A stretch of DNA of 64,000 nucleotides. It comes from Hexactinellida sp. DTS-2022. Taxonomy: Eukaryota; Porifera; Hexactinellida. Of this stretch, positions 1-9,464 are shown piece by piece. The position numbers were made by a program, and so were the translations under genes. The notes beneath the pieces were generated by a model, which did not search any database, was not told where the DNA came from, and worked only from the letters and a program-made list of their open reading frames with translations. Position 1 is the first letter of the stretch; each line of letters begins with the position of its first letter. The stretch lies in contig JAPNXP010000015.1 of NCBI GenBank assembly GCA_028753945.1, forward strand, positions 930,001-994,000, written 5' to 3'.

Positions 1-635
1 AGTACAACCCGCAGGGAAACCTGCTATGTTTCGCGGGATTTGGCGGACTTAAAGGTACCATGGAGTTCTGGAATGTGAAAAAGCGCGTAAAGTTGAGTGA
101 GGCAGAGGCTATCGACACCACTTACTGCGAGTGGTGTCCGGACGGGGAGCGGTTCTTAACTGCCACTCTTTCCCCGCGACTTTTCGAGGGAAATGGGTTT
201 AAAGTTTGGGACTTTAGAGGGAAGTTATTAGCGAAGTACAGCATTCCTGAAAAGGACCACTTGTGGTCCATCTCCTGGCGCCCCACGGACACACTGCTGC
301 CAGCTCCCTCGCTCGAGGGGGTCAAGGGGACCTTCCTGGAGAAAGAGCCTGAGAGCTATGTTCCTCCTGGTCTGCGAGACAAGGCTGGGAAGGGGAAACC
401 TAGAGACGGGAATAAGGGAAAGGAATGCAATTCAAAAGAGCCTGTGGCAGTTAGCAGCAGTGAGTCACTGGAAGAAGTCAATAGTAAGAAAATCCGGAAT
501 TTGAGGAAAAAGTTGAAGGACATAGATAAGCTGAAACAGTTAGTGAGCGAGGGCAAGACTCTTGAAGCAAACCAACTGGCAAAGATAGAGACGGAGTCTG
601 AGATTCTAGCGCAAGTAAAGTCCCTCGAGATGTGA
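1..635 (+). CDS. EIF2A: Eukaryotic translation initiation factor 2A, C-terminal part
   Basis: The reading frame is open from base 3 to the TGA at 633-635, so the gene enters from the left and only about 210 C-terminal residues are present. The first residues (YNPQGNLLCFAGFGGLKGTM) and the stretch DTTYCEWCPDGERFLTATLS are typical of the end of the eIF2A WD40 propeller. They are followed by the conserved YVPPGLR segment, a basic linker, and a C-terminal helical region rich in Lys, Glu and Leu. By family knowledge, eIF2A is a cytosolic factor that can bring initiator tRNA to the 40S subunit independently of eIF2. The ATG at 60 is internal, not the start, because homology runs straight through it. 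No intron is seen here. The next gene, a caspase, begins 223 bp downstream on the same strand. Confidence 0.93.
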   Translation, partial: YNPQGNLLCFAGFGGLKGTMEFWNVKKRVKLSEAEAIDTTYCEWCPDGERFLTATLSPRLFEGNGFKVWDFRGKLLAKYSIPEKDHLWSISWRPTDTLLPAPSLEGVKGTFLEKEPESYVPPGLRDKAGKGKPRDGNKGKECNSKEPVAVSSSESLEEVNSKKIRNLRKKLKDIDKLKQLVSEGKTLEANQLAKIETESEILAQVKSLEM

Positions 636-858
636 AGCAATGTATCTAACTGATACCAGGCCTGACTAGCTGATTGAAGAGATGCAATAGAGTAGTGACG
701 TAGCAATTGAGTCATGCTGTTATGTGCAATTAGTTGGAATTTTATTCAAAATAATAATATTTTACTTTGTATTTCAATGAAACTGCTTTTTATGTTTCAT
801 TGAAATTTTTGATTCATATTTTAGTGTATATAGCATAGCTTTGCTAATTGCTAAAACA

Positions 859-2169
859 ATGCCTAAGTTGAGCGAGCAACAGATATACGAGGGACTAACG
901 TATCGAAAGAGTTTTCTTGATTTGATTACTCGGGAGAGCTTTCTAGGCAGTTTCGCTAATCTGAGACTGCTGACTCGTGAGATTATAATCGGTGTATTCT
1001 CTCTGGAAGACAGCACAGCTTCGTTTGACTCCTGCAGAGATGTGTGCGAGTATGCGACTAGACTAGAGCGGGCCCTCGGGTTCTCCGAAGCTAAATGGGT
1101 TGCTAATATCAACAAACTTTATCAGTTCCTCGATGCAATACTGGCCACTGGTCAGTTCGATGCTCTCAAACTCGCAGTCAGAGAATTCAAATCTGAGTTA
1201 AGAGAGTTGGCCAGTGGGGATCAGCTGTTCCTGCCTACCTTTGAGATAACTAACGACATTCCAATGTCACTAACCGGTCACTTATATGTGGATACTCCTA
1301 GCGATAAACCAATTGAGCCAATCACGTACTCCCATAGTGAACACAAACAAACATTTTACAGCCCAAAGCCAGGGATAAAGAATTTGAATAAACTAGACTT
1401 AGACAGGTGCTACGCAATCAACAAGGGGGTCCGTGGAATATGCTGCATCATAAACATATATCGAAACTTTTCGACTTACGACGTCACAGATGGGCTGAGA
1501 GTGTTCGAGAGTCTGAACTATAAAGTTATTACATTCGATAACATCACCGCTAGCACGTTCGTATCCTCCTTGAAGAGTATTAGAAATAAGATACAGGAAC
1601 TCGACTCAGACTCGTTTGTGCTTATCTTCAGCTCGCACGGAGATCCTGATAACGTGGTGTTCGCAGACGGGAAGAGAATGCCGCGCGAGAGGATTATTCT
1701 AGAATTCCTGCCGGCCTACTGCCCCTGTCTGGCCGGGAGACCGAAGCTGTTCTTCTTCCAGAACTGCCGAGGAGACCGGACCTTTGAGATCGATAGCACG
1801 CAACCAGATCCCCACTCAGACGCTGTGGTGCAGTCGGACGCTATCAGCTGTGAGTGCGCCAGACTAGCCCGCGACATAAAGATAGGGACACACCTCCCCA
1901 CGGACATAGTGCGGTTCTACGCCTCCACGGAGGGGAGCGTGGCGTACCGCCTCTCCACCGGATCCATATTCCTGCAATCCCTGTACGAGATCCTGCAGGA
2001 TGGTGCCATTAACCGCGAGTCTCTGAATGAACTCCAGTCGGATTTGGTGCGCAGAGTGACCTGCTATTCGCAGGCTACTCTGGAGAGGAGCAATAGGACG
2101 GGGGGCCAGGTGCCCGAGTTCAAGAGTTCTCTCGTTAAGAAGTTCTACTTCAAACACCCCTGTTTGTAA
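859..2169 (+). CDS. Caspase (cysteine-aspartate protease) with long prodomain
   Basis: A single-exon protein of 436 aa from the ATG at 859. The C-terminal half is a caspase domain. The catalytic His is in FSSHGD (about residue 260). The catalytic Cys303 lies in QNCRG, where most caspases have QACRG. KGVRGICCIIN supplies the expected substrate-pocket Arg, and FYASTEGSVAYRLSTGS resembles the p10 subunit with its second pocket Arg. All residues needed for activity appear present. Residues 1-130 are helical and Leu-rich and may form a death-fold prodomain (DED or CARD), but I cannot assign which. A long prodomain suggests an initiator-type caspase. An AG preceded by pyrimidine-rich sequence occurs at about 822-823 in the 5' leader. 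An AATAAA signal lies near 2234. Confidence 0.92.
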   Translation: MPKLSEQQIYEGLTYRKSFLDLITRESFLGSFANLRLLTREIIIGVFSLEDSTASFDSCRDVCEYATRLERALGFSEAKWVANINKLYQFLDAILATGQFDALKLAVREFKSELRELASGDQLFLPTFEITNDIPMSLTGHLYVDTPSDKPIEPITYSHSEHKQTFYSPKPGIKNLNKLDLDRCYAINKGVRGICCIINIYRNFSTYDVTDGLRVFESLNYKVITFDNITASTFVSSLKSIRNKIQELDSDSFVLIFSSHGDPDNVVFADGKRMPRERIILEFLPAYCPCLAGRPKLFFFQNCRGDRTFEIDSTQPDPHSDAVVQSDAISCECARLARDIKIGTHLPTDIVRFYASTEGSVAYRLSTGSIFLQSLYEILQDGAINRESLNELQSDLVRRVTCYSQATLERSNRTGGQVPEFKSSLVKKFYFKHPCL

Positions 2170-2280
2170 ATTGAATTCTCTCATTCGGTGTAATATATTC
2201 CCGATCACTTCACAAGTACAATGTGCTTTAAACAATAAAATTCAATAGAATTGATATTTAACTACATTAGGCAATATGAA

Positions 2281-2346
2281 CACCAGGAGACCGTCGAAAT
2301 CTGTTCGTATTATCGGTGTTCGTATTAAGAGAAGTCTACTGTATAG
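2281..2346. repeat. Partial copy of TACAGTAGACTCTCGTTAA-type MITE (family A)
   Basis: The segment carries ccgtcgaaatctgttcgta and ends in agaagtctactgta. It matches the right end of an element repeated many times in this window (for example 10791-10948 and 13797-13966). It ends about 28 bp before the CRYM start codon, so it may lie in the CRYM leader or promoter. Confidence 0.7.
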
Positions 2347-2373
2347 TATTACTTGTCTCAGTACTACAGTGCA

Positions 2374-5159
2374 ATGTGTACTGACTACATCGATAAGCTG
2401 ATTCAGCCCATCGAGCTAGTCGACAAGCTGGAGAGCGTGCTGAGGGAGCTGGAGATAACAGCTGATATCCAGCCTCTCAGACACTTCTTGGAGATCCCCC
2501 AGCCCCCGGGTGTGTCTAACGGATACTTCGCTACGATGCCTGCCTACGTGCCCCCACTCAAGTGCTTCGGAGTTAAAATCCTCACTCTCTATCCCAGTGA
2601 GTTCCTATAGCTAATTCCTATTTATTGGTAGTTCTATCAGTCTCTATAGATAGCCAAGGCCCAAGGCCCATACGTATGTTCATACAAACCTAGCCAAACG
2701 TATCGAACGCCACAAACACACTAAAATATTGAGACACGTAGACTCAAGTTGTCCCAAATTGCAGATAAGAATATGTGGCTTCAAATACTTTGGTAATAGC
2801 TAAAGTGTAGAAAATAGGCGAATTGTAGTTAGAGTCAAATTCCTTAAATTCCTTCGTTATATCTCGATATTCGTTATAAGCGGATAATAATTAATTAATT
2901 TAGTGCTCTGGGGAACAATCTCCATTTCGTTATATCCGACTTGGTTATAACGGGAGTTTACTGTATTATACAAACTTAGTTGTGCACGTTAAATGATTAG
3001 AACGAATGAAGAGCCTGGTCAGTAAGAGTAACTTCGTTGACTGGCTGCGGCTGTCTGTGACGGGCGGCAGCGGGGGCGCGGGGGGCACCATGGTGCAGTG
3101 GGCCGTCAGCACAAAGTTCGGTATTCCCGTCGGGGGGGACGGCGGGCGGGGCGGGAGCGTGCTGCTGGCCGCCTCCCGCTCTGTGGGGGACCTGGGCGAG
3201 CTGAAGGCCTGGTACCGAGCTGCCAACGGACGCATCGGCAGGGGAAACAGAGTCCCCGGCGCGAACGGGGCCGACGTTCTGCTCTCCGTGCCGCTGGGGA
3301 CCGTGGTCACTGACGAGTACGGACAGCAGCTGGGGGACCTGCTGGGGGAGGGCAGTCAGCTGCTGGTTGCCAGGGGCGGGGAGGGAGGAATGGGGAACTA
3401 CAACTACAGCGTTCTGGGAAAGAAGCTGCGCTTCGAGCGGGGCCTGGGGGACCCGGGGGAGAAGAACTCGATCGAAGCGGAAATGAAGACAATAGCAGCT
3501 GTCGGTCTTGTCGGGTTTCCAAACGCGGGAAAGTCTTCCCTCCTGCGCGCCATTTCCCGAGCGAGACCCAAGGTCGCCGCGTACCCTTTCACAACGCTGC
3601 GGCCGTATCTGGGGGCGGTGGAGTACCCGGACGAGTCGCAGATAATCGTAGCAGACATCCCGGGACTTATCCCCGGTGCGCATCTGAACAAAGGCCTCGG
3701 ACATTCCTTCCTGCGACACGTGGAGCGCTGCAGCGGACTGGTGTACGTGCTGGACCTGGACGAAGAGACGCAGGTGTGCACACCTGGTGAACAGCTGACG
3801 CATCTGCGGAACGAGCTGCGGCTCTACCAGCCGGAGTTCCTGCTCAAGAAGGCAGCAGTCGTGGCTAACAAAGTTGACCTTATGGAAGAGTGGGAATACA
3901 CCATGGATGGAGAGGATGTCCTGGCTGTTTCGGCTGAATACGATTTGTATATTGATAGGTTCAGGGCTCTTCTGAAAGATGTTTTTCAGACCTTAACAAT
4001 TGGGTAATTATTTCATTAAATATAATGCCAGTTTATGATGTTATAATGACGAATGGGGTTAATATCATTATAAATTTGTAGTCTCAATATGAGTAACTAA
4101 GGCCGTTCAAACGAATTTGTGTCATGTGTCATGGGGTGTCTAATTTTCAGGATTATTACGTTACGTTACGTTTGAAGTGCCCTTATATAGCATAAGCCAT
4201 AGTACATAACGCTGTTTTACGTACGCTGTTTGTAGGCAACGCGGGGTCAGAGCTGCCCTCACACAGCTCCCAGGTGCTGCTGTACGAGGCCGCGACTGGC
4301 CAGCTGATCTCCCAGCTGGACGGAGATCCCATCACTAACCACAGAACCGCGGCTATCAGCGCTATCGCCGTGAGACACCTTTCTCCCCCCGACAGCCAGG
4401 TGTTGGCCGTCATCGGGTCTGGCAGCCAGGCCAGGAGCCACATCAGATATCTAACGGCTGTGAGGTGTGTTAACTAATACAGTGATACTCCCTTATAAGG
4501 ACAGGGCCTGGGACCTGTAGATTCCTTCGTTATAAGCGGAAATAATAAATGCATATAGTGCTCTGTTATAAACGGTAATTCGTTATATCCGACTTGGTTA
4601 TAACGAGACTTCACTGTAAAGCAACGCGAGTAGCAATACCTTAACTATTGTATAATTCCATTCCAGAGAATTCAAGGAGATACGAGTTTGGAGTAGGAAT
4701 GCCGAGAATGTGAAACAGTGCATTTCTACGCTCCAACAGACTCACAACGTGACGGCTCCCCTGGTTGCTTACAAGAGCGCAGAAGAGGCGTGTGCAGGTG
4801 CTGACGTCATCGTAACAGTGACGCTATCAGAAGAGCCGGTGGTGCGGGGCGGCTGGCTGAAGGCCGGGGCTCTGGTGGTGTGTGTGGGGGCCTGCAGGCC
4901 CGACTGGAGGGAGCTGGATGACGAGCTGATGCACAGCTGCGCTATCTACACAGACAACGTCGTCTCCGCGGTCTCGGAGTCCGGGGACATTATTCTGAGC
5001 GGCAGCAGCGGCCGCGTGGAGGGAGACATCTGTCGCATTGTTAGGCAGAGCGGGAGCGTTAACTGGAGAGGGGAGAGGAAGCTTACTCTGTTCAAGAGCT
5101 TGGGAATGGCTGTGGAGGATGTCGTGGCTGCGCACCTGATCTGCTCTAAGCAGAAATAG
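2374..5159 (+). CDS. CRYM: Mu-crystallin / ketimine reductase (ornithine cyclodeaminase family), three exons
   Basis: Three exons join in frame: 2374-2596, 4236-4464 and 4667-5159, giving 314 aa. Donors are GTGAGT (2597) and GTGTGT (4465); acceptors are TTTGTAG (4235) and TTCCAG (4666). Exon 1 encodes the N-terminal part with the segment MPAYVPPLKCFGVKILT. Exon 2 encodes HRTAAISAIAVRHL and the Rossmann glycine motif VIGSGSQARSH. Exon 3 encodes GADVIVTVTLSEEP, RPDWRELDDELM and TLFKSLGMAVEDVVAA, all diagnostic of CRYM. By family knowledge the enzyme is an NAD(P)H-dependent cytosolic imine reductase that binds thyroid hormone in vertebrates. The length equals that of the vertebrate protein. A MITE sits in each intron, and intron 1 also contains a whole GTPase gene. 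Confidence 0.93.
2855..2970. repeat. MITE family B, copy in CRYM intron 1
   Basis: AT-rich segment with ttcgttatatccgacttgg and a right end gggagtttactgta. It shares the block cgttatatccgacttggtta with the copy at 4478-4618. It lies about 36 bp upstream of the nested GTPase start codon, so it could contribute to that gene's promoter. Confidence 0.65.
3006..4007 (+). CDS. GTPBP10: Obg-family GTPase, GTPBP10-like, nested in CRYM intron 1
   Basis: An uninterrupted 333-aa reading frame. Residues 10-160 form the glycine-rich Obg fold (TGGSGGAGG, GGDGGRGGS, ARGGEGGMG). A Ras-like G domain follows: G1 GFPNAGKS (170-177), switch region YPFTTLRP, G3 DIPG (217-220) and G4 NKVD (288-291). The segment GAHLNKGLGHSFLRHVER is typical of GTPBP10 rather than MTG2. 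By family knowledge these GTPases assemble the mitochondrial large ribosomal subunit. The GTPase domain ends shortly after G4/G5, with no C-terminal extension. The gene lies entirely inside CRYM intron 1 (2597-4235), in the same orientation. It must therefore use its own promoter or be released from the CRYM intron. Confidence 0.92.
   Translation: MKSLVSKSNFVDWLRLSVTGGSGGAGGTMVQWAVSTKFGIPVGGDGGRGGSVLLAASRSVGDLGELKAWYRAANGRIGRGNRVPGANGADVLLSVPLGTVVTDEYGQQLGDLLGEGSQLLVARGGEGGMGNYNYSVLGKKLRFERGLGDPGEKNSIEAEMKTIAAVGLVGFPNAGKSSLLRAISRARPKVAAYPFTTLRPYLGAVEYPDESQIIVADIPGLIPGAHLNKGLGHSFLRHVERCSGLVYVLDLDEETQVCTPGEQLTHLRNELRLYQPEFLLKKAAVVANKVDLMEEWEYTMDGEDVLAVSAEYDLYIDRFRALLKDVFQTLTIG
4101..4190. repeat. 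Short inverted-repeat element (family C)
   Basis: The segment is bounded by ggccgttcaaacg and cgtttgaagtgcccttat, which are roughly inverted. A related end (cgtttgaactgcccttata) occurs at 32207-32225 downstream of CLPB. It lies in CRYM intron 1, between the GTPase gene and exon 2. Confidence 0.5.
4478..4618. repeat. MITE family B, copy in CRYM intron 2
   Basis: The element runs from TACAGTGATACTCC to GACTTCACTGTA, with inverted ends and TA at both borders. This is the pattern of Tc1/mariner-like miniature elements. It shares an internal block with the copy at 2855-2970. Confidence 0.7.
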
Positions 5160-5464
5160 CGCGACTCGAGTCTATTTATTCTGGCGAAGAGAAATACGAA
5201 TTATTTTTTACTTTTTCATGAATTAACTAGTCTTAGTCTACAGTTTATATTATTGAACATATTATATTTATACTTCGAATTGATTACTACACTAGTCAAC
5301 AACGTTCTTTTTCTAAGGAATTACGTACTTATATGGCTTCATTTTTTAATTATCATCAAACTTTCAACTGTGAATCTGGGCCAGGTTTTTTTTCATGACC
5401 CATGATAACGTATAAGTCCTTCAAGTAGTAGATGTCCTATGTTATTTCCTATTTGCTATGCTTA
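5160..5464. other. Spacer between CRYM and Ginger transposon
   Basis: AT-rich sequence with no recognisable gene. Its last four bases (CTTA, 5461-5464) are the left target-site duplication of the transposon that follows. Confidence 0.6.
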
Positions 5465-5553
5465 TGTTACGGTAGATGTTGACTATCGGAAGATGTTAAC
5501 ATCTACCGCGGTAGATGTTGACATCTAAGGTTAATGATGAAATAACATAATTG
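5465..5553 (+). repeat. Left terminal inverted repeat of the Ginger-like element
   Basis: Starts TGTTACGGTAGATG and contains a palindromic core acatctaccgcggtagatgt. It matches the reverse complement of 9331-9443 up to the block gatgaaataacataatt, apart from one missing internal unit and scattered substitutions. Confidence 0.85.
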
Positions 5554-5688
5554 ACTTATTGTAGTCGCCATTTAATTAACATTAACAATCTATACCATAT
5601 TAGTAGTTTGATAATTAGAGTGATGACAATAGTGACAATAGTGAAATGAGAGAAAAACATTAAGGAATAGTGAAATGAGATAAAAACA

Positions 5689-6481
5689 TTAAGGAATAAG
5701 GATAAATGCGATAAAATTGATTTTTGATGTGTCTGGGAACTTTGACTGTTCTTCTAACTGTAGTTTTGGCTCTCTCATTCGATCACAGGAGAACAACTGA
5801 TCATCTATAACAGTTTTTAGTGTAAAGTGGTTTCCGTAGTGCAGAGTATAACCAATCATTCTGAAGGTTAATGTACGTTCATTGTGTTGAAGATTAATTG
5901 AAGCCTCAATATTATTTTCGCTAATATGTAAATTTCCGGTTTCTATAAATAGTAAAGGCGAGAGTGGAGAGAATTTGCTTGATACTTTTTCAAATGCTGT
6001 GCCCTCCCAGCTCCCATTTACATAATTTACAAAACTGCGCGGCGGTATCAGTTTAGAATCAATTGTAGTCTGGCAATTTGTTATAAATGTAGTGAAATAA
6101 CTAATACTTTCTTTGATTGAAAACAATCCAGTGCATTGTGGGCATTTGAATGTGCATTCATATCGTTGTGTAGATAATCTAACTTTAACCATTATTTGAA
6201 TAATGCTATACTTCTGATCCAAAGAAATTTATCTCCCTATTTGCACACTTAACATTCATTTTTCCTGCCAACCAAAATTTTAACTGGTCGAACTTCTTCA
6301 TCTGAATATAATATATCATTTTGATTAAGTCATCATCCATTTGTATTTCGAGAAGAATCAAGAGCTTCTGAACTTTTTTAAGATTGATACTAATTAAGGT
6401 AAAAAAATTATCGATTGAACAGGTATTGCACAAATTAATACCTTGGTGATCGCCTCCCCAAGAGACACACATCCTTTCCAT
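5689..6481 (-). pseudogene. Accessory open frames of the Ginger-like element (broken)
   Basis: Two - strand open stretches, 6481-6206 and 6222-5689, overlap in different frames and look like one gene broken by a frameshift near 6206-6222. The first holds a Cys/His cluster near its N-terminus (CNTC). The second starts with a Cys pair (CPQC) and later carries GNHFTLKTVIDDQLFSCD. This is reminiscent of the His/Asp half of ubiquitin- or SUMO-type cysteine proteases found in some transposons, but I hold that only weakly. Its location inside the inverted repeats makes it transposon cargo. Confidence 0.4.
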
Positions 6482-7549
6482 TTCAGTATAAAAACAGCTT
6501 TCTCTGTTTTTATCTACAGTCTCCGTACTATCTTGTAGTTCGCTATCAGAACTATTTACCTCTAGGTATTCTGTATTTGTGAGATTCCTATTAATCGAAG
6601 AATGTACTTTCTCATACTGATTTCTATAATTCTCCGGTAAGATTGAAGGGGCTTTCTTGAGTTAAGAGTCTGTAGATAACTGCATAATAGTTTAGAATTG
6701 TTACATTTCCCTCTTACATTAGTGACAGCTGCTGGTGCGTGGATATCCAGATCTTTTGCAGGAACAGTGATCAGTAGTACATTTCCCCTTACATTGACAG
6801 GAGTTTCTTCTACCTAATGAAAATGATTTTGCGAGAGTGTGCATGGATATTTCATGTTTAGGAATATTTGAAGCGTTAATATTTGAAGCGTTTTCTAAGC
6901 TAATTATCTCATTATCTCAAAAGTTAATGAAGTTAAGCATAATTTATGTATTATCAATGTATAGGAAGTTACCTATTCCGGATAGATCAGAACTAGCCCA
7001 GTTTACATAGAATCGATAGTTTTTGAGTTATGACTCATCTTAGGAAATATACATTTCCCTGGCAGCCGAGGAATGCGTCAACATTCCATTTATAATTTCG
7101 ATATATTTTTATTCAACTAGTTATGGGCATCATCATGTTCCAATCTTGAACATTTATAACGAGTTTAACTATGGTAAAAGCAGGTTATAAAAACACGATA
7201 TTTCGCACCCAAAATATCGATTACGTCATCATATGATGACATAGCACAATTCTGAAGGATGCTATGTATACCTTGATACCAAGTTCCTATATAGTTATAG
7301 TACATTTATGACGTCTATCATTACTAGTTATGGAGATAAATATAAATAACCTATTTATCAATGGACTCTTATTTCCTACTATGATTCGGCAGCATGTATA
7401 GCCGTATTATAGTAGGCCATGATTCCACATATATTAATGACTACTCTCAAAATATGCTTATCTCCGAGTTTCCCTCGATCTACATTTGGAATAACCACTC
7501 GAATATTATCACCAATGGATACCGAGGGTAAACATTTAGCAGTATCTGA
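6482..7549. other. Interior of the Ginger-like element without a clear gene
   Basis: AT-rich sequence between the accessory frames and the transposase 3' end. I see no open frame with recognisable domains. Confidence 0.5.
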
Positions 7550-9199
7550 TTAACATTTTTTCAGCTTGCCTCTTTTGTCCCTTCTTCGCAACTGAACAAA
7601 TCCGCTGTTGTTTGAATAATCTAAGACAACCAATTTTGCACAGAAATACTGTAGTCCAAAATCCCCTTCAATTAGTGTTGAATCATGGCTAAAGCAGTGT
7701 TTATGTCCAATGGAACAGCAGGAAAAACATTTTACAAAGTCACTTCCGATAGAAAAATTACACACAGAACAAGATTTTCCCTCGTTCATATGACCAGCTG
7801 TAGCCCCAAGACTGGAAAGGTCAAAATTCATGCTAATATCATAGTCATTAGATTGTCCTTTTTCCCCGCTACTACAAGAACCACTTTTATCAATGAGATC
7901 CATCAAATTTAACTGGGAGCAATTCGGAGATTTCAATGGGGTGATGATGTCTCCAGCTAATGGTGTGCCCTCTTCATCATTTATTACACTTTCAATTTCG
8001 AAATCAGGAAGTATAACTTCGAGATCTTCTACATTATTGATCTTAGCGTGTAGTGACGAAGGAATATCAAAATCACGGAGCCCTTTGGGCGGATCTCTGC
8101 CGTAGAGTACAGTTGAAACCGGATATTTTTAACACCGGATATTTTTAACAATCGGATATTTTTAACACATTTTCTTGTAAATAATTAATTATTGTTGTTG
8201 TTATAAAATCGGGTATTTTTAACAATCGGATATTTTTAACAAATTTTCGTGTAAAGAATGTGTTAAAAATATCCGGTTTCCACTGTACTTTATATGGACT
8301 ATTATTCAGAACTTCGTGTAGAGAGGTATTTTTCATGTAAGCTACCTTATCCAATTCTTTTTCCCAATGTGTATGACCCTCCCTTTCCAATATACATTGA
8401 AGTATGTTTTGTACTCGGTTATTGGCATTCTCTACTGATCCCTGTGATTGCGGTTTTCTAGGCTTTCCATGAATTATTTTTGTTGAGGGCCATAATGCAT
8501 TAAGTGATTCAAGTAAAAGTTTATTATCGAATTCTTTGCCATTATCACTTTGTAAAATGTTAGGCGCACCAAGTGTATAGAAGATTGTAACCAGATTGAT
8601 GGCAACTTCCTTAGCAGTCTTTCTTTTAAGCCTTTTAGTACAACCCATTTCGTGAAATGGTCTTGGTAATTTAATATCCATTTAAATTCGCCATCAGGAA
8701 CGGTACGCATATCGATTAGATCTACTTGTCCTCTTGAGGCAAAGCTTGAAGACAGAATTGGATTCGTGACTCAGGATTTTTGGCTCTTTCTGCTAATTCT
8801 GGCTTGGTGGTTCGGACTGTGCTCCAAGAATAATCTCACGATTTCCATACTGAAGTAATATCCTTGTACTCGGATTTTGTGGTGCAACGGTTTCCATCCT
8901 GAAAATCCTGTTTGTTCCCATGACAAATAGATTTGATCAATCAAATCCTCTGATGCTACAACTTTCAAAGAATTGCAAGACTGTTCCATATTGTATGGGT
9001 CTAAGTATCGCAACTCCATAGATTCGACCGCTTTGAGAACACGAAATTGTTTCATAGAACGTTTTGCACCGTTTGAATTTGAAAGCTGTCCAATGATGGT
9101 TTGTAGCTCCTTACTCCAAATCCGACATTTAGGTTCTTGTTTCTTAGTTGAAACGTCTTCATCGAATTTACGACGATGGTAGTTTAGTTTATTATCCAT
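7550..9199 (-). pseudogene. KRBA2/Ginger-type integrase transposase, degenerate
   Basis: Read on the - strand from ATG at 9199. The N-terminal part (9199-8771) ends at an in-frame TGA where the H2C2 zinc region passes into the catalytic core. The core resumes with QVDLIDM (first Asp), shifts frame at about 8600-8680, and continues with LQSDNGKEFD (second Asp) and PQSQGSVENANN (Glu). This gives a full DDE triad characteristic of rve-type integrases related to KRBA2. The frame is then interrupted by a 180-bp MITE (8108-8287) at a TA site; the coding frame continues on the other side with GRDPPKGLRDF. The tail ends at 7550 with a PHD-like cluster, CSVC...CFSC...GHKHC. The stop, the frameshift and the insertion together indicate an inactive copy. 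Confidence 0.85.
8108..8287. mobile_element. Nested TA-flanked MITE inside the Ginger integrase
   Basis: The inverted ends are TACAGTTGAAACCGG and CCGGTTTCCACTGTA, with TA at each border. The interior repeats cggatatttttaaca several times in both orientations. It interrupts the integrase coding frame, which resumes on the far side, so it inserted after the Ginger element was already in place. Confidence 0.85.
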
Positions 9200-9330
9200 G
9201 CAAAATAATGAACTTTGAAATGATATAAAGTATAATTTCCTCTTTTTATATATGAATAATCAAAACCTATTGAACCTTTTTAATATGAATAATGGAAACC
9301 TATGGAAAGTAACAACTGACATCATTTAAT

Positions 9331-9443
9331 CATAATTATGTTATTTCATCATTTACCTTAGATGTCAACATCTACCGCGGTAGATGTTAACATGTTCCGC
9401 GGTAGATGTTAACATGTTCCAAGTGTCAACATCTACCGTAGCA
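9331..9443 (-). repeat. Right terminal inverted repeat of the Ginger-like element
   Basis: Ends ...acatctaccgtagca. It contains three taacatctaccg-type units, against two in the left repeat. Its outer edge is only 21 bp before the OXSM start codon. Confidence 0.85.
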
Positions 9444-9464
9444 CTTATATGAACTAATGGTATT

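Larger units (their letters stand above)
5465..9443 (-). mobile_element. Ginger-like cut-and-paste DNA transposon with integrase-type transposase
   Basis: The 3979-bp element is bounded by long terminal inverted repeats: left 5465-5553, and right 9331-9443 with one extra repeat unit. Both begin TGYTACGGTAGATGTTGAC, so the element starts with TG and ends with CA. A perfect 4-bp target duplication CTTA flanks it (5461-5464 and 9444-9447). The subterminal arrays of ggtagatgttgaca/taacatctaccg are likely transposase binding sites. The - strand encodes a KRBA2/Ginger-type DDE integrase followed by a Cys-rich domain, and then further short open frames. The integrase has an in-frame stop, a frameshift and a nested MITE, so this copy looks non-autonomous. 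The 4-bp duplication and TG...CA ends fit the Ginger superfamily. Confidence 0.88.

Noticed and set aside
5465..9443. Retrovirus or LTR retrotransposon
   Set aside because: The integrase has no reverse transcriptase or gag partner, and the ends are inverted repeats with a 4-bp duplication, as in Ginger DNA transposons.
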